A stretch of 64,000 bases of DNA from Rhizobium sp. BK316. Lineage in GTDB: Bacteria; Pseudomonadota; Alphaproteobacteria; Rhizobiales; Rhizobiaceae. The translations under genes and the position numbers were made by a program. Shown one piece after another: positions 9,930 through 18,954 of this stretch. The notes below the pieces were generated by a model. It saw only the letters and a list, made by a program, of their open reading frames with translations, had not been told where the DNA came from and ran no database searches. Location of the stretch: assembly GCF_014193695.1 (NCBI RefSeq), contig NZ_JACHZR010000001.1:1463309-1527308 (forward strand), in the 5' to 3' direction. The number at the start of each line of letters is the position of its first letter. Position 1 is the first letter of the stretch.

Positions 9930-10074
9930 CAAGCAAACCGGGATCGTGGACAACGCCCCGGTCAACAGGCGAAATCTCGATCTTGACCTCCGCGCCAAGC
10001 CGGGCGCGTATGCGGGTGGCGCCGCCGCCAGCGATGCGGCGGGCATCGAGCCTCGGAATGCCAGCGTTTGCGGC
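9930..10074 (-). pseudogene. Possible relic of an AbiEii-type nucleotidyltransferase gene
   Basis: The 497-nt stretch between the hydrolase and the Gfo/Idh gene has no intact gene. On the minus strand a short open segment reads ATRIRARLGAEVKIEIS followed by PVDRGVVHDP, which resembles the 'VKIEIsPV.RG.v..P' segment of AbiEii/AbiGii toxin-family nucleotidyltransferases. A stop lies just upstream and nothing like the rest of the family is visible. The match is short, so this is a weak call; the remainder of 10075-10424 shows nothing recognisable. Confidence 0.25.
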
Positions 10075-10424
10075 GGCGGTTATTCAGTCCAGTGCCTACA
10101 CGCTTGCTGCAATCAACACCGGCGGCACTACGCGGACGCTACCGTTTTGGTTTCCGATTGCTGGCGATGACATCGAAGAACTGCATGGTGGCGCTCTGAA
10201 CCCGCATCTGGACTACTACTGAGCGCCGTAGCGAGCGGCTGGCGACCGTCCTGCCCGACGGCAACATGCGTTGCGTACGATCTGCCCGAGCCGAGCAGTT
10301 GAACGGAATCGAACCCACCCCTCTTTCGCTCCGGGTAATGTTACAAAGATTTAGACGCCTGTTGCGGCCTAGGAGCTATTATGGAACAGCTATGCGTTTT
10401 CTTACTGCTTGCCTTGACTCCTGG

Positions 10425-11459
10425 TTAGAGGACGACGCGTCCTCCTATCGCGGCCGACCGCTTGACGGCCTCAATGACTTTCAATGTCTCCAAGCCTTCC
10501 CGAGCGCTAACTAGAGGAGCTTCCTCGCCCCGAATGACGCTGCAGAACTGACGGAGCTGCGTGACAAGCGGGTCCTTGCTTTCGAATAGGGCTCTGTCGC
10601 GCTCAAATGCCTCGGTCCAGCTTCGCTTTTCGGCATTGCTCCATATTTCCAGCGACGGCACGGCCAGAGACCCGTGTGTTCCGCCGATCATGTAGCAAGT
10701 CTCTTCGGTTTTCGGGTAAGCGGGATTTTCTCCCGTGGTCATCTCCCAACTCCACGGCGCGACAACGGAATCGGACACGGAAGCAGTACCGAGAACACCA
10801 CTTTTGAACTCGATGAGGATGACCGCGGTTTCCTCGACGGCGTTGCTTCGCACTGCGTTGGATTCACGGGCCTGTACGGCGTTTATATCGCCGCAAAGGA
10901 AACGGAGGTTGTCGATGTCGTGAATTAGATTGAGGAAGACCGGCCCTGCTCCAAGCTCTCGCCGCCAGGGGATGTCAAAGTACTCGTCCGGCTTGAACAG
11001 CCAGAACATCGCATTCACGATCAGGATCCGACCGAGCGTCCCGCTGTCGATGATCTCCTTCGCTTTCTGCATCATCGGATTATGCCGGCGGTGATGTCCC
11101 GTCAGCAGCGCCACGCCTTTGGCCTCAGCCATTTGCACAAGCTTCTCGCCGGCAGCGATGTCGTCCGCGATCGGTTTTTCGATCAGCGCTGGTACGCCCG
11201 CCTCCACGGCTTCCAACCCATTTTGGACATGCAACTGGTTAGGCGTCGCGATGATCACTCCATCGGGGCGCTCGGAAATCATCATGTCGGCAAAACTGGG
11301 GAACCATCTGACACCAGCCTCACTAGCGATCGCTTGGCCGACTGGCGTGGGATCCACAACTGCCGTCAGCTCTGCGGCCGGCTCTTCCATCACGTGCTTG
11401 ATATGACGCTTGCCGATTAGCCCCGCCCCAAGGACCGCTAGCTTGACCCGGTTCGCCAT
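10425..11459 (-). CDS. Gfo/Idh/MocA-family NAD(P)-dependent oxidoreductase
   Basis: 344 aa from the ATG at 11459; a GTG lies one codon earlier. N-terminal Rossmann fold with GAGLIGKRH (about 11-19) and the family signature EKPIADD near residue 95, whose lysine is catalytic in the family, followed by the C-terminal alpha/beta substrate domain (GHHRRHNP region, then HDIDNLRFL). Members oxidise hydroxyl groups of sugars, inositols and cyclitols. It is the last gene of a ten-gene minus-strand operon, 5 nt after aroQ. Next to a quinate/shikimate-type dehydrogenase, a cyclitol or shikimate-like substrate is plausible but inferred. Confidence 0.85.
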   Translation of the reverse strand: MANRVKLAVLGAGLIGKRHIKHVMEEPAAELTAVVDPTPVGQAIASEAGVRWFPSFADMMISERPDGVIIATPNQLHVQNGLEAVEAGVPALIEKPIADDIAAGEKLVQMAEAKGVALLTGHHRRHNPMMQKAKEIIDSGTLGRILIVNAMFWLFKPDEYFDIPWRRELGAGPVFLNLIHDIDNLRFLCGDINAVQARESNAVRSNAVEETAVILIEFKSGVLGTASVSDSVVAPWSWEMTTGENPAYPKTEETCYMIGGTHGSLAVPSLEIWSNAEKRSWTEAFERDRALFESKDPLVTQLRQFCSVIRGEEAPLVSAREGLETLKVIEAVKRSAAIGGRVVL

Positions 11460-11464
11460 CACTA

Positions 11465-11914
11465 TCAGTCCTTCCTCTCAATCTTGAGCATGGTCGCAAC
11501 TCTGCGGATGCCGAGTTGATAGCCTTCGGTGCCGAGACCTGCGATGACGCCGTCGGCCCGGTGGGACACGAAGGAGTGGTGGCGAAAACTCTCGCGCTTG
11601 TGGACGTTGGAGATATGGACCTCGATGACGGGGCCTTCAAAGGTATTCAGTGCGTCGAGGATAGCGAGCGACGTGTGAGTGAACGCAGCCGGGTTGATGA
11701 CGATGCCAGCGCCGTCCTCGCGCGCTTCGTGGATCCAGTCGATGATCTCGTATTCGCGGTTGCTTTGATGGAAACGGATCTCGTGCCCCAGCTCCGACGC
11801 CAACTTGCGGCAGTCCGCCTCGACGTCAACCAATGTCTCGTGCCCATAGATATGTGGCTGGCGCTTGCCGAGGAGATTTAGGTTTGGTCCGTTGAGAACG
11901 TAGATGAGGCTCAT
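11465..11914 (-). CDS. aroQ: Type II 3-dehydroquinate dehydratase
   Basis: 149 aa, the normal size for the dodecameric type II enzyme that interconverts 3-dehydroquinate and 3-dehydroshikimate. Signature [11 protein letters not shown] at the N-terminus with the flexible-loop arginine (R18) and catalytic tyrosine (Y23 in HIYG), the [10 protein letters not shown] segment and the catalytic-histidine strand [11 protein letters not shown]. Its start overlaps the stop of the CHMI-like gene by one base. In a catabolic operon beside an AroE-like dehydrogenase and away from other aro genes it probably serves quinate/shikimate breakdown rather than aromatic amino acid synthesis. Confidence 0.92.
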   Translation of the reverse strand: MSLIYVLNGPNLNLLGKRQPHIYGHETLVDVEADCRKLASELGHEIRFHQSNREYEIIDWIHEAREDGAGIVINPAAFTHTSLAILDALNTFEGPVIEVHISNVHKRESFRHHSFVSHRADGVIAGLGTEGYQLGIRRVATMLKIERKD

Positions 11915-12312
11915 TACACTTGTCCTTGTTCGGCGCTGCCGGGATCGGCGAACGCTATTTCCTGAAATGCGAAGTCTGGGTCGGATTCGTAGAGATCTGC
12001 GCGAAGCCCGAGCCGACCGGTTTCCAGTGCGGAAGCCGCGACGTCACGCGCAGCTTCGAGCACCGATTTCAGCAGCTCTCGTTTGACCTCCGGAGGACGG
12101 CCTGGGGCCATGCGTACAATTATCTGCACAAAGTGATTGTCGGGATGCTCGTCGCCGACGCAGGAGACGGTGGCTTCTCTAGCGAACGTGCGGACCACGG
12201 TTGGCTTAACCATCCCTCCGTCGCGGACTCGGCGATGAACCGCGCGGGTCAACTCGTCGATGGCGATGCGTTGCGCGGCGCCTCGGCTGTAGTCGATGAT
12301 AATATGCGGCAT
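11914..12312 (-). CDS. 5-carboxymethyl-2-hydroxymuconate isomerase (CHMI)-like tautomerase
   Basis: 132 aa protein of the tautomerase superfamily. It starts MPHIIIDYS, giving the catalytic N-terminal proline after Met removal, and matches the HpcD/HpaF pattern of homoprotocatechuate meta-cleavage isomerases, including conserved [11 protein letters not shown] in the second half. It lies between aroE and aroQ, but its logical partners, an HpaH-like hydratase and an HpaI-like aldolase, are on the divergent operon at 18955-20509. That suggests the two arms form one pathway. The real substrate is probably a ring-cleavage product other than CHM because no homoprotocatechuate extradiol dioxygenase is present. 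Confidence 0.78.
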   Translation of the reverse strand: MPHIIIDYSRGAAQRIAIDELTRAVHRRVRDGGMVKPTVVRTFAREATVSCVGDEHPDNHFVQIIVRMAPGRPPEVKRELLKSVLEAARDVAASALETGRLGLRADLYESDPDFAFQEIAFADPGSAEQGQV

Positions 12313-12327
12313 GGAGTAGTCCCCTAA

Positions 12328-13188
12328 TCAGGCTGCCACTCGGCACAGCTCGTCGAAATGGCGCGACATTCGTTCCGTATCAGGCGACCTGCCTGTGAAA
12401 AGCTCGAAGGCTGCGGCCGCTTGAAATACGGTCATTCCTCCGCCTGGGAGCGTTCGGCAGCCCTTCTGCTTTGCCAACGCAAGGAGCTCGGTCACCAAAG
12501 GCATATAGACGATATCCGCCACCCAATGATGATGCTGTATCCAATCGGGATCTATCGGAAGCCCCGGATGGCTTCGCATACCAGTCGGCGTGGCGTGGAT
12601 CAGGCCATCTGCGGTGGCGAGCGCAGCACCGACGTCTCTGAGCGGCCTCGCGACCTCTCCTGAAAATCTCTCGTTGAGCTGATCGGCGAGAGTGGAGGCG
12701 CGGCGCTCGTCCTGATCAAAGATCGAGAGCTTTTCTATGCCGACTTTCACGGCAGCGTGCGCGACGGCCACCCCAGCGCCACCAGCGCCAAGCAGAACGG
12801 CATGAGCCTTCGCGACGCCGGGCAAGCCGCGCTCGAAATTCTTGTAGAAGCCATACCAATCGGTGTTGTGTCCGATCCGCTCGCCGTTCTGAAGCACGAC
12901 CGTGTTTACGGCTCCAAGCATCTCAGCATCTTCGGACAGGCGCGTCAGGTGAGCTAACACGGTCTGTTTGCATGGGTGGGTGACGTTGGTTCCCGCAAAG
13001 CCGCGGCTTTCCAGTTCGTTCAGAAGATCTGGCAGCGCGGAAGGAGGCAATCCGCGTGCTGCCAGGTCCACAAGCTCGTACTCGTAATCAAGTCCCAGGT
13101 GGCGCCCTTCCGTTTCATGGAGCGCCGGCGACTTTGACATCTGGATGTCGGCGCCGATCAGGCCGACCAGGAATTTGTTGTTGTCCAT
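12328..13188 (-). CDS. Shikimate/quinate dehydrogenase, AroE family
   Basis: 286 aa. The substrate-binding N-terminal domain has SKSPALHE and the catalytic lysine in GTNVTHPCKQ; the NAD(P) domain has LLGAGGAGVAVAHA; HNTDWYGF carries the conserved Asp; the C-terminus has GGMTVFQAAAAFELFTG. The THPCKQ form and the C-terminal segment look more like catabolic quinate/shikimate dehydrogenases (QsuD/RifI-like clade) than biosynthetic AroE, where PHKE is usual. With AroQ it would convert quinate to dehydroquinate, or shikimate to dehydroshikimate. Fifteen nt separate it from the CHMI-like gene and 12 nt from the ABC ATPase. Confidence 0.85.
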   Translation of the reverse strand: MDNNKFLVGLIGADIQMSKSPALHETEGRHLGLDYEYELVDLAARGLPPSALPDLLNELESRGFAGTNVTHPCKQTVLAHLTRLSEDAEMLGAVNTVVLQNGERIGHNTDWYGFYKNFERGLPGVAKAHAVLLGAGGAGVAVAHAAVKVGIEKLSIFDQDERRASTLADQLNERFSGEVARPLRDVGAALATADGLIHATPTGMRSHPGLPIDPDWIQHHHWVADIVYMPLVTELLALAKQKGCRTLPGGGMTVFQAAAAFELFTGRSPDTERMSRHFDELCRVAA

Positions 13189-13200
13189 GTCTCTGCCCGA

Positions 13201-13974
13201 TCAGTGATGCGCAAGGATATCGCCGAGAAATGCCTTCGTCCGGTCATGCCTGGGGTTCTTGAAGAAGGTTTCGGGCTCCGCCTCCTCGACGATCTCTCCG
13301 GAAGCCATGAAGATGACCCTGTCGGCGACTTGCCGGGCGAAGCCCATCTCATGGGTCACGCAGATCATCGTCATGCCGTCTCTTGCGAGGCCGATCATGG
13401 TGTCGAGAACCTCTTTGACCATTTCGGGATCCAAGGCGGACGTGGGTTCGTCGAAAAGCATCGCTTTCGGCTCCATGCAAAGGGCGCGCGCGATGGCGAC
13501 GCGCTGCTGCTGTCCGCCACTGAGTTGTGCTGGATACTTTTCCGCCTGATCGAGGATGCGAACGCGCTCGAGATACTTTCGCGCCAACTTCTCTGCGTCG
13601 GCACGGCTTGCGCCCCGCACTCTCATGGGTGCAAGCGCGCAGTTTTGCAGGACGGTCATGTGCGGGAACAGATTGAAGTTCTGGAAAACCATTCCGACTT
13701 CACGCCTGATGGCGTCGACCGCCTTGGTGGTGCCGTCCAGCAGCTGACCTTCCACCACGATCTTGCCGTCCTGAATCAATTCAAGAGCGTTGATGCAACG
13801 AATCAAGGTAGACTTGCCGGAACCGGACGGTCCGCAAAGGACGATCTTTTCTCCTTTGCGAACCGATAGATTGATGTTCTTCAGGGCGTGGAAGGAACCG
13901 TACCATTTCTCCACTTTATCAAGGGATATCAAGGTCGAATGATCGTTGGGGGAATTGAGCACGGCGCCCTCCAT
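13201..13974 (-). CDS. Polar amino acid-type ABC transporter ATP-binding protein
   Basis: 257 aa GlnQ/HisP-type ATPase. Walker [11 protein letters not shown]-loop [10 protein letters not shown], signature [15 protein letters not shown], Walker [15 protein letters not shown] and switch H in CVTHEM. It powers the two family-3-type permeases and binding protein upstream in the operon. The start ATG (13974) lies 7 nt after the binding-protein stop. The operon context suggests transport of a hydroaromatic or aromatic acid by a transporter of the amino acid type. Confidence 0.92.
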   Translation of the reverse strand: MEGAVLNSPNDHSTLISLDKVEKWYGSFHALKNINLSVRKGEKIVLCGPSGSGKSTLIRCINALELIQDGKIVVEGQLLDGTTKAVDAIRREVGMVFQNFNLFPHMTVLQNCALAPMRVRGASRADAEKLARKYLERVRILDQAEKYPAQLSGGQQQRVAIARALCMEPKAMLFDEPTSALDPEMVKEVLDTMIGLARDGMTMICVTHEMGFARQVADRVIFMASGEIVEEAEPETFFKNPRHDRTKAFLGDILAHH

Positions 13975-13981
13975 TTATGCT

Positions 13982-14806
13982 TTACTTGACCGTAAACGGG
14001 ATGTTGGGGATGGATTCAGGGAACGTCGGAAGATCGATTGCCATCCACTTCTTGGTGATGGCCGCGAGTTCGCCGTTGCCCTTGATCTTGTCGAGGAACG
14101 CGTTGACGGTCTCGTTCCAGTCCTTTTCGCCCAGTCGCGTTCCCACGCCGTTGTAAGTCGTCAGGAAGTCGATCTTTCGTTCATAGGTGCCGGCGCTGGC
14201 TGCATCCAGCCTCTGCCCGTAGAACTGATTGCCACCCACTGCCTTTGCCTGTCCGGAGATCAGGGCCTGGATAGTGGCCGCGTCATCGTCGAAGCGGCGA
14301 ATGGTGGCCGTCGATCCGACCGCGTCGGTTACGGCCTTGTCCTGCGAACTGGACTTCGGCACGCCGATTTCCCAACCAGCCACGTCGGCCGGCGATTTCA
14401 CGGCGTCGGCTTTGGCGGCATAAAGCGAAATCGTGTTGGCCGCATAAGGTTTGCTGTACTGGATCGACTTGGCGCGCTCTTCCGTCATCGCCATCGTGGC
14501 GAAGAGGATATCGACCTTGCCGGTCGTCAGCGCGGGAATACGGTTCGCTACCGCGAGCGGTTGGAACTGGATTTTCACGCCGAGTTCCTTGGCGAATAGC
14601 GTCGCCACGTCGGCGTCAAAGCCGTCTTGTTTGCCGCTCGAGTTCACAAAGCCCCAAGGCGCGTTGTCGCCTTGGATGCCCACGACGAGCGTTCCCTTCG
14701 ACTTGATCTCCTCGACAGATGCCGCGGTGGCTGCCGCAGCGCCAACGGTGGCGAAGGTTGCGGTCGCGAGCGCTAGACCGAGAAATTTCCTGCGATTGGT
14801 ATTCAT
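13982..14806 (-). CDS. Family 3 extracellular solute-binding protein
   Basis: 274 aa from the ATG at 14806, which has a GAGGAGGAAAG ribosome site; the longer ORF upstream is not used. The N-terminus NTNRRKFLGLALATATF is an export signal with an RRKFL twin-arginine-like motif, then an Ala-rich cleavage region. The mature part has the family-3 pattern GTLVVGIQGDNAPWGF, DGFDADVATLFAKELG and DILFATMAMTEERAKSIQYSKPY. It would capture the solute for the amino acid-type ABC transporter of this operon. Confidence 0.9.
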   Translation of the reverse strand: MNTNRRKFLGLALATATFATVGAAAATAASVEEIKSKGTLVVGIQGDNAPWGFVNSSGKQDGFDADVATLFAKELGVKIQFQPLAVANRIPALTTGKVDILFATMAMTEERAKSIQYSKPYAANTISLYAAKADAVKSPADVAGWEIGVPKSSSQDKAVTDAVGSTATIRRFDDDAATIQALISGQAKAVGGNQFYGQRLDAASAGTYERKIDFLTTYNGVGTRLGEKDWNETVNAFLDKIKGNGELAAITKKWMAIDLPTFPESIPNIPFTVK

Positions 14807-14850
14807 TGCACTTTCCTCCTCTTGTGCTGTTTGCTTCTCCCGAAGCAGGC

Positions 14851-15501
14851 TTAGCGGGCGGCTTTTGCCATCCGTTTCTCGAGGCCGCTCCCGACATGGG
14901 AGAGAGGCCAACAAATCATGAAGTAGATTATTCCGACGATCCCGAAGACGAGCAGCGGGCGGTAGGTCTGGTTCGATATGATCTGGCCAGCGCGGGTCAG
15001 CTCGATGAAGCCCACGATCGCCGCAAGCGACGTCCCCTTAATGAGCTGCACAAGAAAGCCGATGGTCGCAGGCATCGAGATCTTCAAAGCCTGTGGCAGA
15101 ACCACGTCCCTCATTCGGGAGACGTAATGCAGGCCAAGAGCGTTCGCGGCTTCGGTCTGCCCTTTGGGAACGGCTTCAATCGAGCCTCGCCATATCTCGC
15201 CGAGGAAGGCGCTCGCATGGAGAGTGAAGGCGATCGCGACTGCGACCCAGGCGTTGACGTCTATGCCAAGCAAGGCAACGCCGTAGTAGACGACAAAGAG
15301 CTGCATCAGGAGCGGCGTGCCCTGGAAGAGCGCGATATAGCCAGATGATGCAAGCCGGGCGAACTGATGCTTCGACGTGCGCACAAGCGCGATCAAAATG
15401 CCGAACACGCCTCCGCCAATGAAACCGATGATCGCCAGCAATACGGTCCATTTCAGACCCTGCAGGAGGAAGAACAGCTCGTTTTCGCCGATGGGACCCA
15501 T
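14851..15501 (-). CDS. Amino acid-type ABC transporter permease
   Basis: 216 aa HisM/GlnP-type inner-membrane permease. Hydrophobic helices begin at about residue 12 (LQGLKWTVLLAIIGFIGGG). It contains the family motif FQGTPLLMQLF and the ATPase-contact loop EAANALGLHYVSRMRDVVLPQA. Nine nt separate it from the second permease, and it is 44 nt upstream of the binding-protein gene. Confidence 0.9.
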   Translation of the reverse strand: MGPIGENELFFLLQGLKWTVLLAIIGFIGGGVFGILIALVRTSKHQFARLASSGYIALFQGTPLLMQLFVVYYGVALLGIDVNAWVAVAIAFTLHASAFLGEIWRGSIEAVPKGQTEAANALGLHYVSRMRDVVLPQALKISMPATIGFLVQLIKGTSLAAIVGFIELTRAGQIISNQTYRPLLVFGIVGIIYFMICWPLSHVGSGLEKRMAKAAR

Positions 15502-15510
15502 GAGCGCCTC

Positions 15511-16179
15511 CTATCGAGTCGGATAGTTGAAGTAGGAACGGGATATCAGAGCGAAGATTCCCATCATTAAGCTTGAGATGACCAGGTAGATTGCGGTCAC
15601 CGTGAAGTAGACTTCGAAGCTTCGGAACGTATCTGACTCGATGCGTTGCGCCGCGGATGTCAGCTCATATGCGGCGATCGACGTGCACACCGACGTGGTC
15701 AAGGTCAGCATCACGAATTGGCTCGTCAAAGACGGGTAGATCGCTCGCAGTGCCGGCTTGAGAACGATGAGGCGGAAGACGTCAGCCTTGTGCAGCCCGA
15801 GCGCAAACCCAGCTTCGATCTGTCCCTTGCTGATGCTCTCAACGCCCCCGCGGATGATCTCGATGGCGTAGGCGCCTCCGTTGATCCCCAGCGCGATGAT
15901 TGCGGTGATCGTCGGGTTCAGGCGGATGCCCATAAGCGGAAGGGCGAAATAGATAAAGAAGATCTGCACCAGGAACGGCGTGTTGCGGACGATTTCGACG
16001 AACGCGATGACCGGAGCGCGAACCCACGCGATCTTCGACGTTCTCACTGCAACGCCCAGGATTCCAATCACGAGAGCGAGCAGCATCCCGGCGAAGGCGA
16101 GACCCAACGTTCCAAGCGAACCCCAAAACAATTCCGGGGCGCGGTCGAAGACCGCACCAAAATCAAACGTGTAACCCAT
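15511..16179 (-). CDS. Amino acid-type ABC transporter permease
   Basis: 222 aa, second permease of the pair. The FVEIVRNTPFLVQIFFIYF motif and the EAA loop EAGFALGLHKADVFRLIVLKPA are characteristic of polar amino acid permeases. It is the first transporter gene of the operon, 49 nt after the TIM-barrel gene. Two distinct permeases imply a heterodimeric channel. Confidence 0.9.
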   Translation of the reverse strand: MGYTFDFGAVFDRAPELFWGSLGTLGLAFAGMLLALVIGILGVAVRTSKIAWVRAPVIAFVEIVRNTPFLVQIFFIYFALPLMGIRLNPTITAIIALGINGGAYAIEIIRGGVESISKGQIEAGFALGLHKADVFRLIVLKPALRAIYPSLTSQFVMLTLTTSVCTSIAAYELTSAAQRIESDTFRSFEVYFTVTAIYLVISSLMMGIFALISRSYFNYPTR

Positions 16180-16228
16180 GTGTTGGCTTCCTCCACTCGG
16201 CGCGGCTTTCGCCTCGCCGCCGCCGGGA

Positions 16229-17050
16229 TCATTGATCCGGCTTAAATATTCGTGACGCCCCTTCGAACAGGCGCTTCAAATGCTCCTCCGCGTCCGCCGA
16301 GCCTGAAAGAGGTACTTCGACCGAGATCGACGCGGCCCCGTCGGCGATGGCGACCAAATCGCCCAAGGGCAATTCCCCCTCGCCGGGAACAAGACGTTTG
16401 CCTCGGGCCTCCGCGATCATGGCCTCGGCCGTGCGCGGAGCGGGTCCGGCGACGTCGCACAACTGAACGTGCTTGACCCTGCCGATCTCGCCGCGTAGCG
16501 ACGTCAACGTTCCGCCGTTCCTGAAGAAATGCACTCCGTCGACGAGTGCGCCGGCATTGGGCGCACCGCTCGATTTCAGGAGATTGACGCTGTCAGCGAA
16601 CGTTCTGACCGTCCGCCAACCCATGTTCTCGATATCGACCGCCAATCCGTAGCCGCTTGCAAGGCCGCAGAATTCGGTGAAGTTCGACTGCAGCCTGTTC
16701 TGCTCCGGATCGTCGCCGCACACGCTTAGACGCTTGGCCCCGATGTTGGCGGCCGCAGCCATTATAGGTTCCAGAGACGAGGCGTTGAACGAGGGGTCAA
16801 TGACAAAGAACTCGATATCGAAGACCTCGAGCGCTTCGCCGCTCAGTACGGCTTTCAATTCGTCCGCTGCGTGGCCGCCTACAGACAGCTCGTAGTACGG
16901 CGCTCCAGGAAAAGCCGGATTCAGCCGCAGTCCAATTCTGGAAAAGCCTGCCCGCGCTGCGGCCTTCGCAAAATCGCTCGGCGTCAGGGAGATGGCGGAG
17001 AAGTGCGCTACGCCAATCTGTTGCTCTGATTTTGATCCAGGCGCCGCCAT
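16229..17050 (-). CDS. Sugar phosphate isomerase/epimerase-like TIM-barrel protein
   Basis: 273 aa AP-endonuclease-2/xylose-isomerase-like TIM barrel. Candidate metal ligands occur in VDIENMG (Glu about residue 148), VDGVHFFRNG (Asp/His), HVQLCDV (His/Asp) and the final VEVPL strand (Glu). The family includes IolE, hydroxypyruvate isomerase and 3-dehydroshikimate dehydratases (AsbF/QuiC type). Given AroQ and a quinate-type dehydrogenase in the same operon, a dehydroshikimate dehydratase making protocatechuate is attractive but not proven by sequence. The ATG at 17050 overlaps the gntR stop (TGATG). Confidence 0.75.
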   Translation of the reverse strand: MAAPGSKSEQQIGVAHFSAISLTPSDFAKAAARAGFSRIGLRLNPAFPGAPYYELSVGGHAADELKAVLSGEALEVFDIEFFVIDPSFNASSLEPIMAAAANIGAKRLSVCGDDPEQNRLQSNFTEFCGLASGYGLAVDIENMGWRTVRTFADSVNLLKSSGAPNAGALVDGVHFFRNGGTLTSLRGEIGRVKHVQLCDVAGPAPRTAEAMIAEARGKRLVPGEGELPLGDLVAIADGAASISVEVPLSGSADAEEHLKRLFEGASRIFKPDQ

Positions 17051-17787
17051 CACACGATCCCTTTCGTCGCGAGATGATTTCGAAGGTTCGTCCCAGTGCG
17101 GTGGATGTGCTGTCGCAGTTTCTCGCTGGCGTATTCGATATCCCGCGCAACCGCTCCTTGCGCAATCTCGCTGTGCTCCTGCCCGACGTTCCGGTCGCCG
17201 GAAGTCCTGATGAGGAAAACCCGGCGGTATCGATCATTCAGGTTCAGCAAGAGGCCGCAGAAATGCAACAGAAGCGGTTTGCCGCAACCGGAAATGAGTG
17301 TGAGATGGAATTCCCGGTGAAGAGCCTCCCATTGCTCGAGCGTCTCAGGCCGTGAGGCATCTCGATCCGTGCGGTTCAGGCGATGGAGCGAGCGCATTAT
17401 ATTGCTCTCCCACTCGACATCACCGAGACGCATGGATTCCCGCAGCGCGAAGACTTCGAGCTCTTCGCGGAGCGTCGTGATTTCTTCCAGATTCGCCAGC
17501 GAGATCGGAGCCACGCGATAGCCGCGGTTGTCCTGAAACTCCACTAGGCCGTCGGAGATGAGGCGGGCAAGTCCCTCCCTCAGAGGGCTTAAGCTGACGT
17601 TGAACGTGCGGCGCGCCTTGTCGAGATTGATCTTACTGCCCGCCTCCAGCTCGCCAGAGATGATCGCCTCGCGCAGACGCGACGCCAACTGGCTTCCGAT
17701 AGTGTTCTTGCCATCATCGGAAAAGCCCGCGGACGCTGTCTCCTCGTCTGTCATTGGCGCAGAGGCGCTGTCGTCGGTCGAGCTCAT
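17050..17787 (-). CDS. GntR-family (FadR subfamily) transcriptional regulator
   Basis: 245 aa from the ATG at 17787, preceded by GGGGAGTAGGG; the ORF extends 22 codons further upstream without a ribosome site. The winged helix (about 35-95; IGSQLASRLREAIISGELEAG, then VSLSPLREGLARL) is followed by an all-helical FCD effector domain (EEITTLREELEVFALRESM, and FHLTLISGCGKP with metal-binding His). It is the first gene of the minus-strand operon and divergent from the second intradiol dioxygenase, so it likely controls both arms, acting on the dyads in 17854-18040. Confidence 0.88.
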   Translation of the reverse strand: MSSTDDSASAPMTDEETASAGFSDDGKNTIGSQLASRLREAIISGELEAGSKINLDKARRTFNVSLSPLREGLARLISDGLVEFQDNRGYRVAPISLANLEEITTLREELEVFALRESMRLGDVEWESNIMRSLHRLNRTDRDASRPETLEQWEALHREFHLTLISGCGKPLLLHFCGLLLNLNDRYRRVFLIRTSGDRNVGQEHSEIAQGAVARDIEYASEKLRQHIHRTGTNLRNHLATKGIV

Positions 17788-17988
17788 CCCTACTCCCCTG
17801 GCGATTTTGATCAACTGTCGATGATCGATATGATAAACGATTATTTGTGTCAACGAAAAATGCAGATGAACCCGTTTTCGTTAGCTGTTCCCCGTTGTTT
17901 CTAGGATTTAATCCAGTAAATTCAATATATTAATCTGATATTAGACTGATTTCCTCCGCGCTGACGGAAAAAGTCGTCGTAACATTCA

Positions 17989-18016
17989 TTGACAGATAAT
18001 CGATTATTTTTAATAG
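17989..18016 (+). promoter_or_regulatory. Promoter with operator dyad in the spacer, upstream of the second intradiol dioxygenase
   Basis: TTGACA (17989-17994) and TAATAG (18011-18016) form a sigma-70-like promoter with a 16-nt spacer, about 25 nt upstream of the dioxygenase start. The spacer contains the perfect palindrome ATAATCGATTAT (17996-18007). A related half-site, CGATTATTTG, occurs at 17838-17847 near the gntR start. A repressor on the spacer dyad would directly block RNA polymerase; GntR as the protein is inferred from position. The 200-nt divergent region is clearly AT-richer than its surroundings. Confidence 0.6.
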
Positions 18017-18040
18017 TCGACATCATTGGGAGGTAGCCCT

Positions 18041-18934
18041 ATGGCCATAAAAACCGAAAGCGAGCTGACGCCTGCTGTCCTCGCGGCGATGAACAAAACC
18101 GAGGATCCACGTCTGCGAGAGATCCTCGTCGCGATGGTGAAGCATCTCCATGCATTCGTGCGGGAGGTGAGATTATCCGAAGTCGAGTTCCGCGAAGCTA
18201 CGGCGATACTAAACGAGATCGGACAACTGCAGACGGACAGCCACAACGAGTTTGTTCTCATGGCCGGATCTCTCGGCGTATCTTCGCTGGTTTGCCTTTT
18301 GAACAACGGCGACGGCGGCCAGACAGAGACATCGCAGTCTCTTCTCGGCCCGTTCTGGCGCCTGAACTCTCCCCGTGTCGAAAACGGCGGCACGATCATC
18401 CGCTCCGACACGCCAGGCACGCCACTCTATGTCCGCGCCAAGGTGGTAGACCGGGACGGCAGGCCGATCGCGGGTGCCGAGGTCGACGTCTGGCATGCTT
18501 CTCCTGTTGGGCTCTATGAAAATCAGGATCCCGATCAGGCTGAGATGAACCTTCGGGGCAAGTTCACGACGGACGCCGACGGCGGCTTCTGGTTCAATAC
18601 CGTGAAGATGGTCGGATACCCGATCCCGGTCGACGGCGTCGCCGGCCGATTGCTAAAGGCGCAGGGACGTCACCCGTACCGACCAGCGCATCTTCACGCC
18701 CTGATCTTCAAGCAGGGATACAAGACGCTGATCTCCCAGGTCTTCGATCCAAGCGATCCGAACATCGATTCCGACGTCCAATTTGGAGTGACCGCAGCCC
18801 TGACCGGCGACTTCGTCCGCCATGACGAACCGCATCCGTCCGAGCCGGGCGTCGACGGCCCCTGGTTCTCGCTCGACTACACCTACGTCATGGAGCCCGG
18901 CGAAGCCGTGCTGCCGCGTCCACCAATTAAATAA
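18041..18934 (+). CDS. Intradiol ring-cleavage dioxygenase, hydroxyquinol/catechol 1,2-dioxygenase type
   Basis: 297 aa from the ATG at 18041 (GGGAGG ribosome site; a TTG 15 nt upstream is rejected). Iron ligands are Y159 (GLYEN), Y193 (GYPIP), H217 and H219 (RPAHLH). The N-terminal helical linker domain is present. It clearly diverges from the copy at 6196-7083, so it is not a recent duplication. It heads an operon with an HpaH-like hydratase and an HpaI-like aldolase, enzymes that normally follow extradiol cleavage, making the pathway chemistry unusual. Confidence 0.85.
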   Translation: MAIKTESELTPAVLAAMNKTEDPRLREILVAMVKHLHAFVREVRLSEVEFREATAILNEIGQLQTDSHNEFVLMAGSLGVSSLVCLLNNGDGGQTETSQSLLGPFWRLNSPRVENGGTIIRSDTPGTPLYVRAKVVDRDGRPIAGAEVDVWHASPVGLYENQDPDQAEMNLRGKFTTDADGGFWFNTVKMVGYPIPVDGVAGRLLKAQGRHPYRPAHLHALIFKQGYKTLISQVFDPSDPNIDSDVQFGVTAALTGDFVRHDEPHPSEPGVDGPWFSLDYTYVMEPGEAVLPRPPIK

Positions 18935-18954
18935 CCAACGACAGAGCCGAACCC

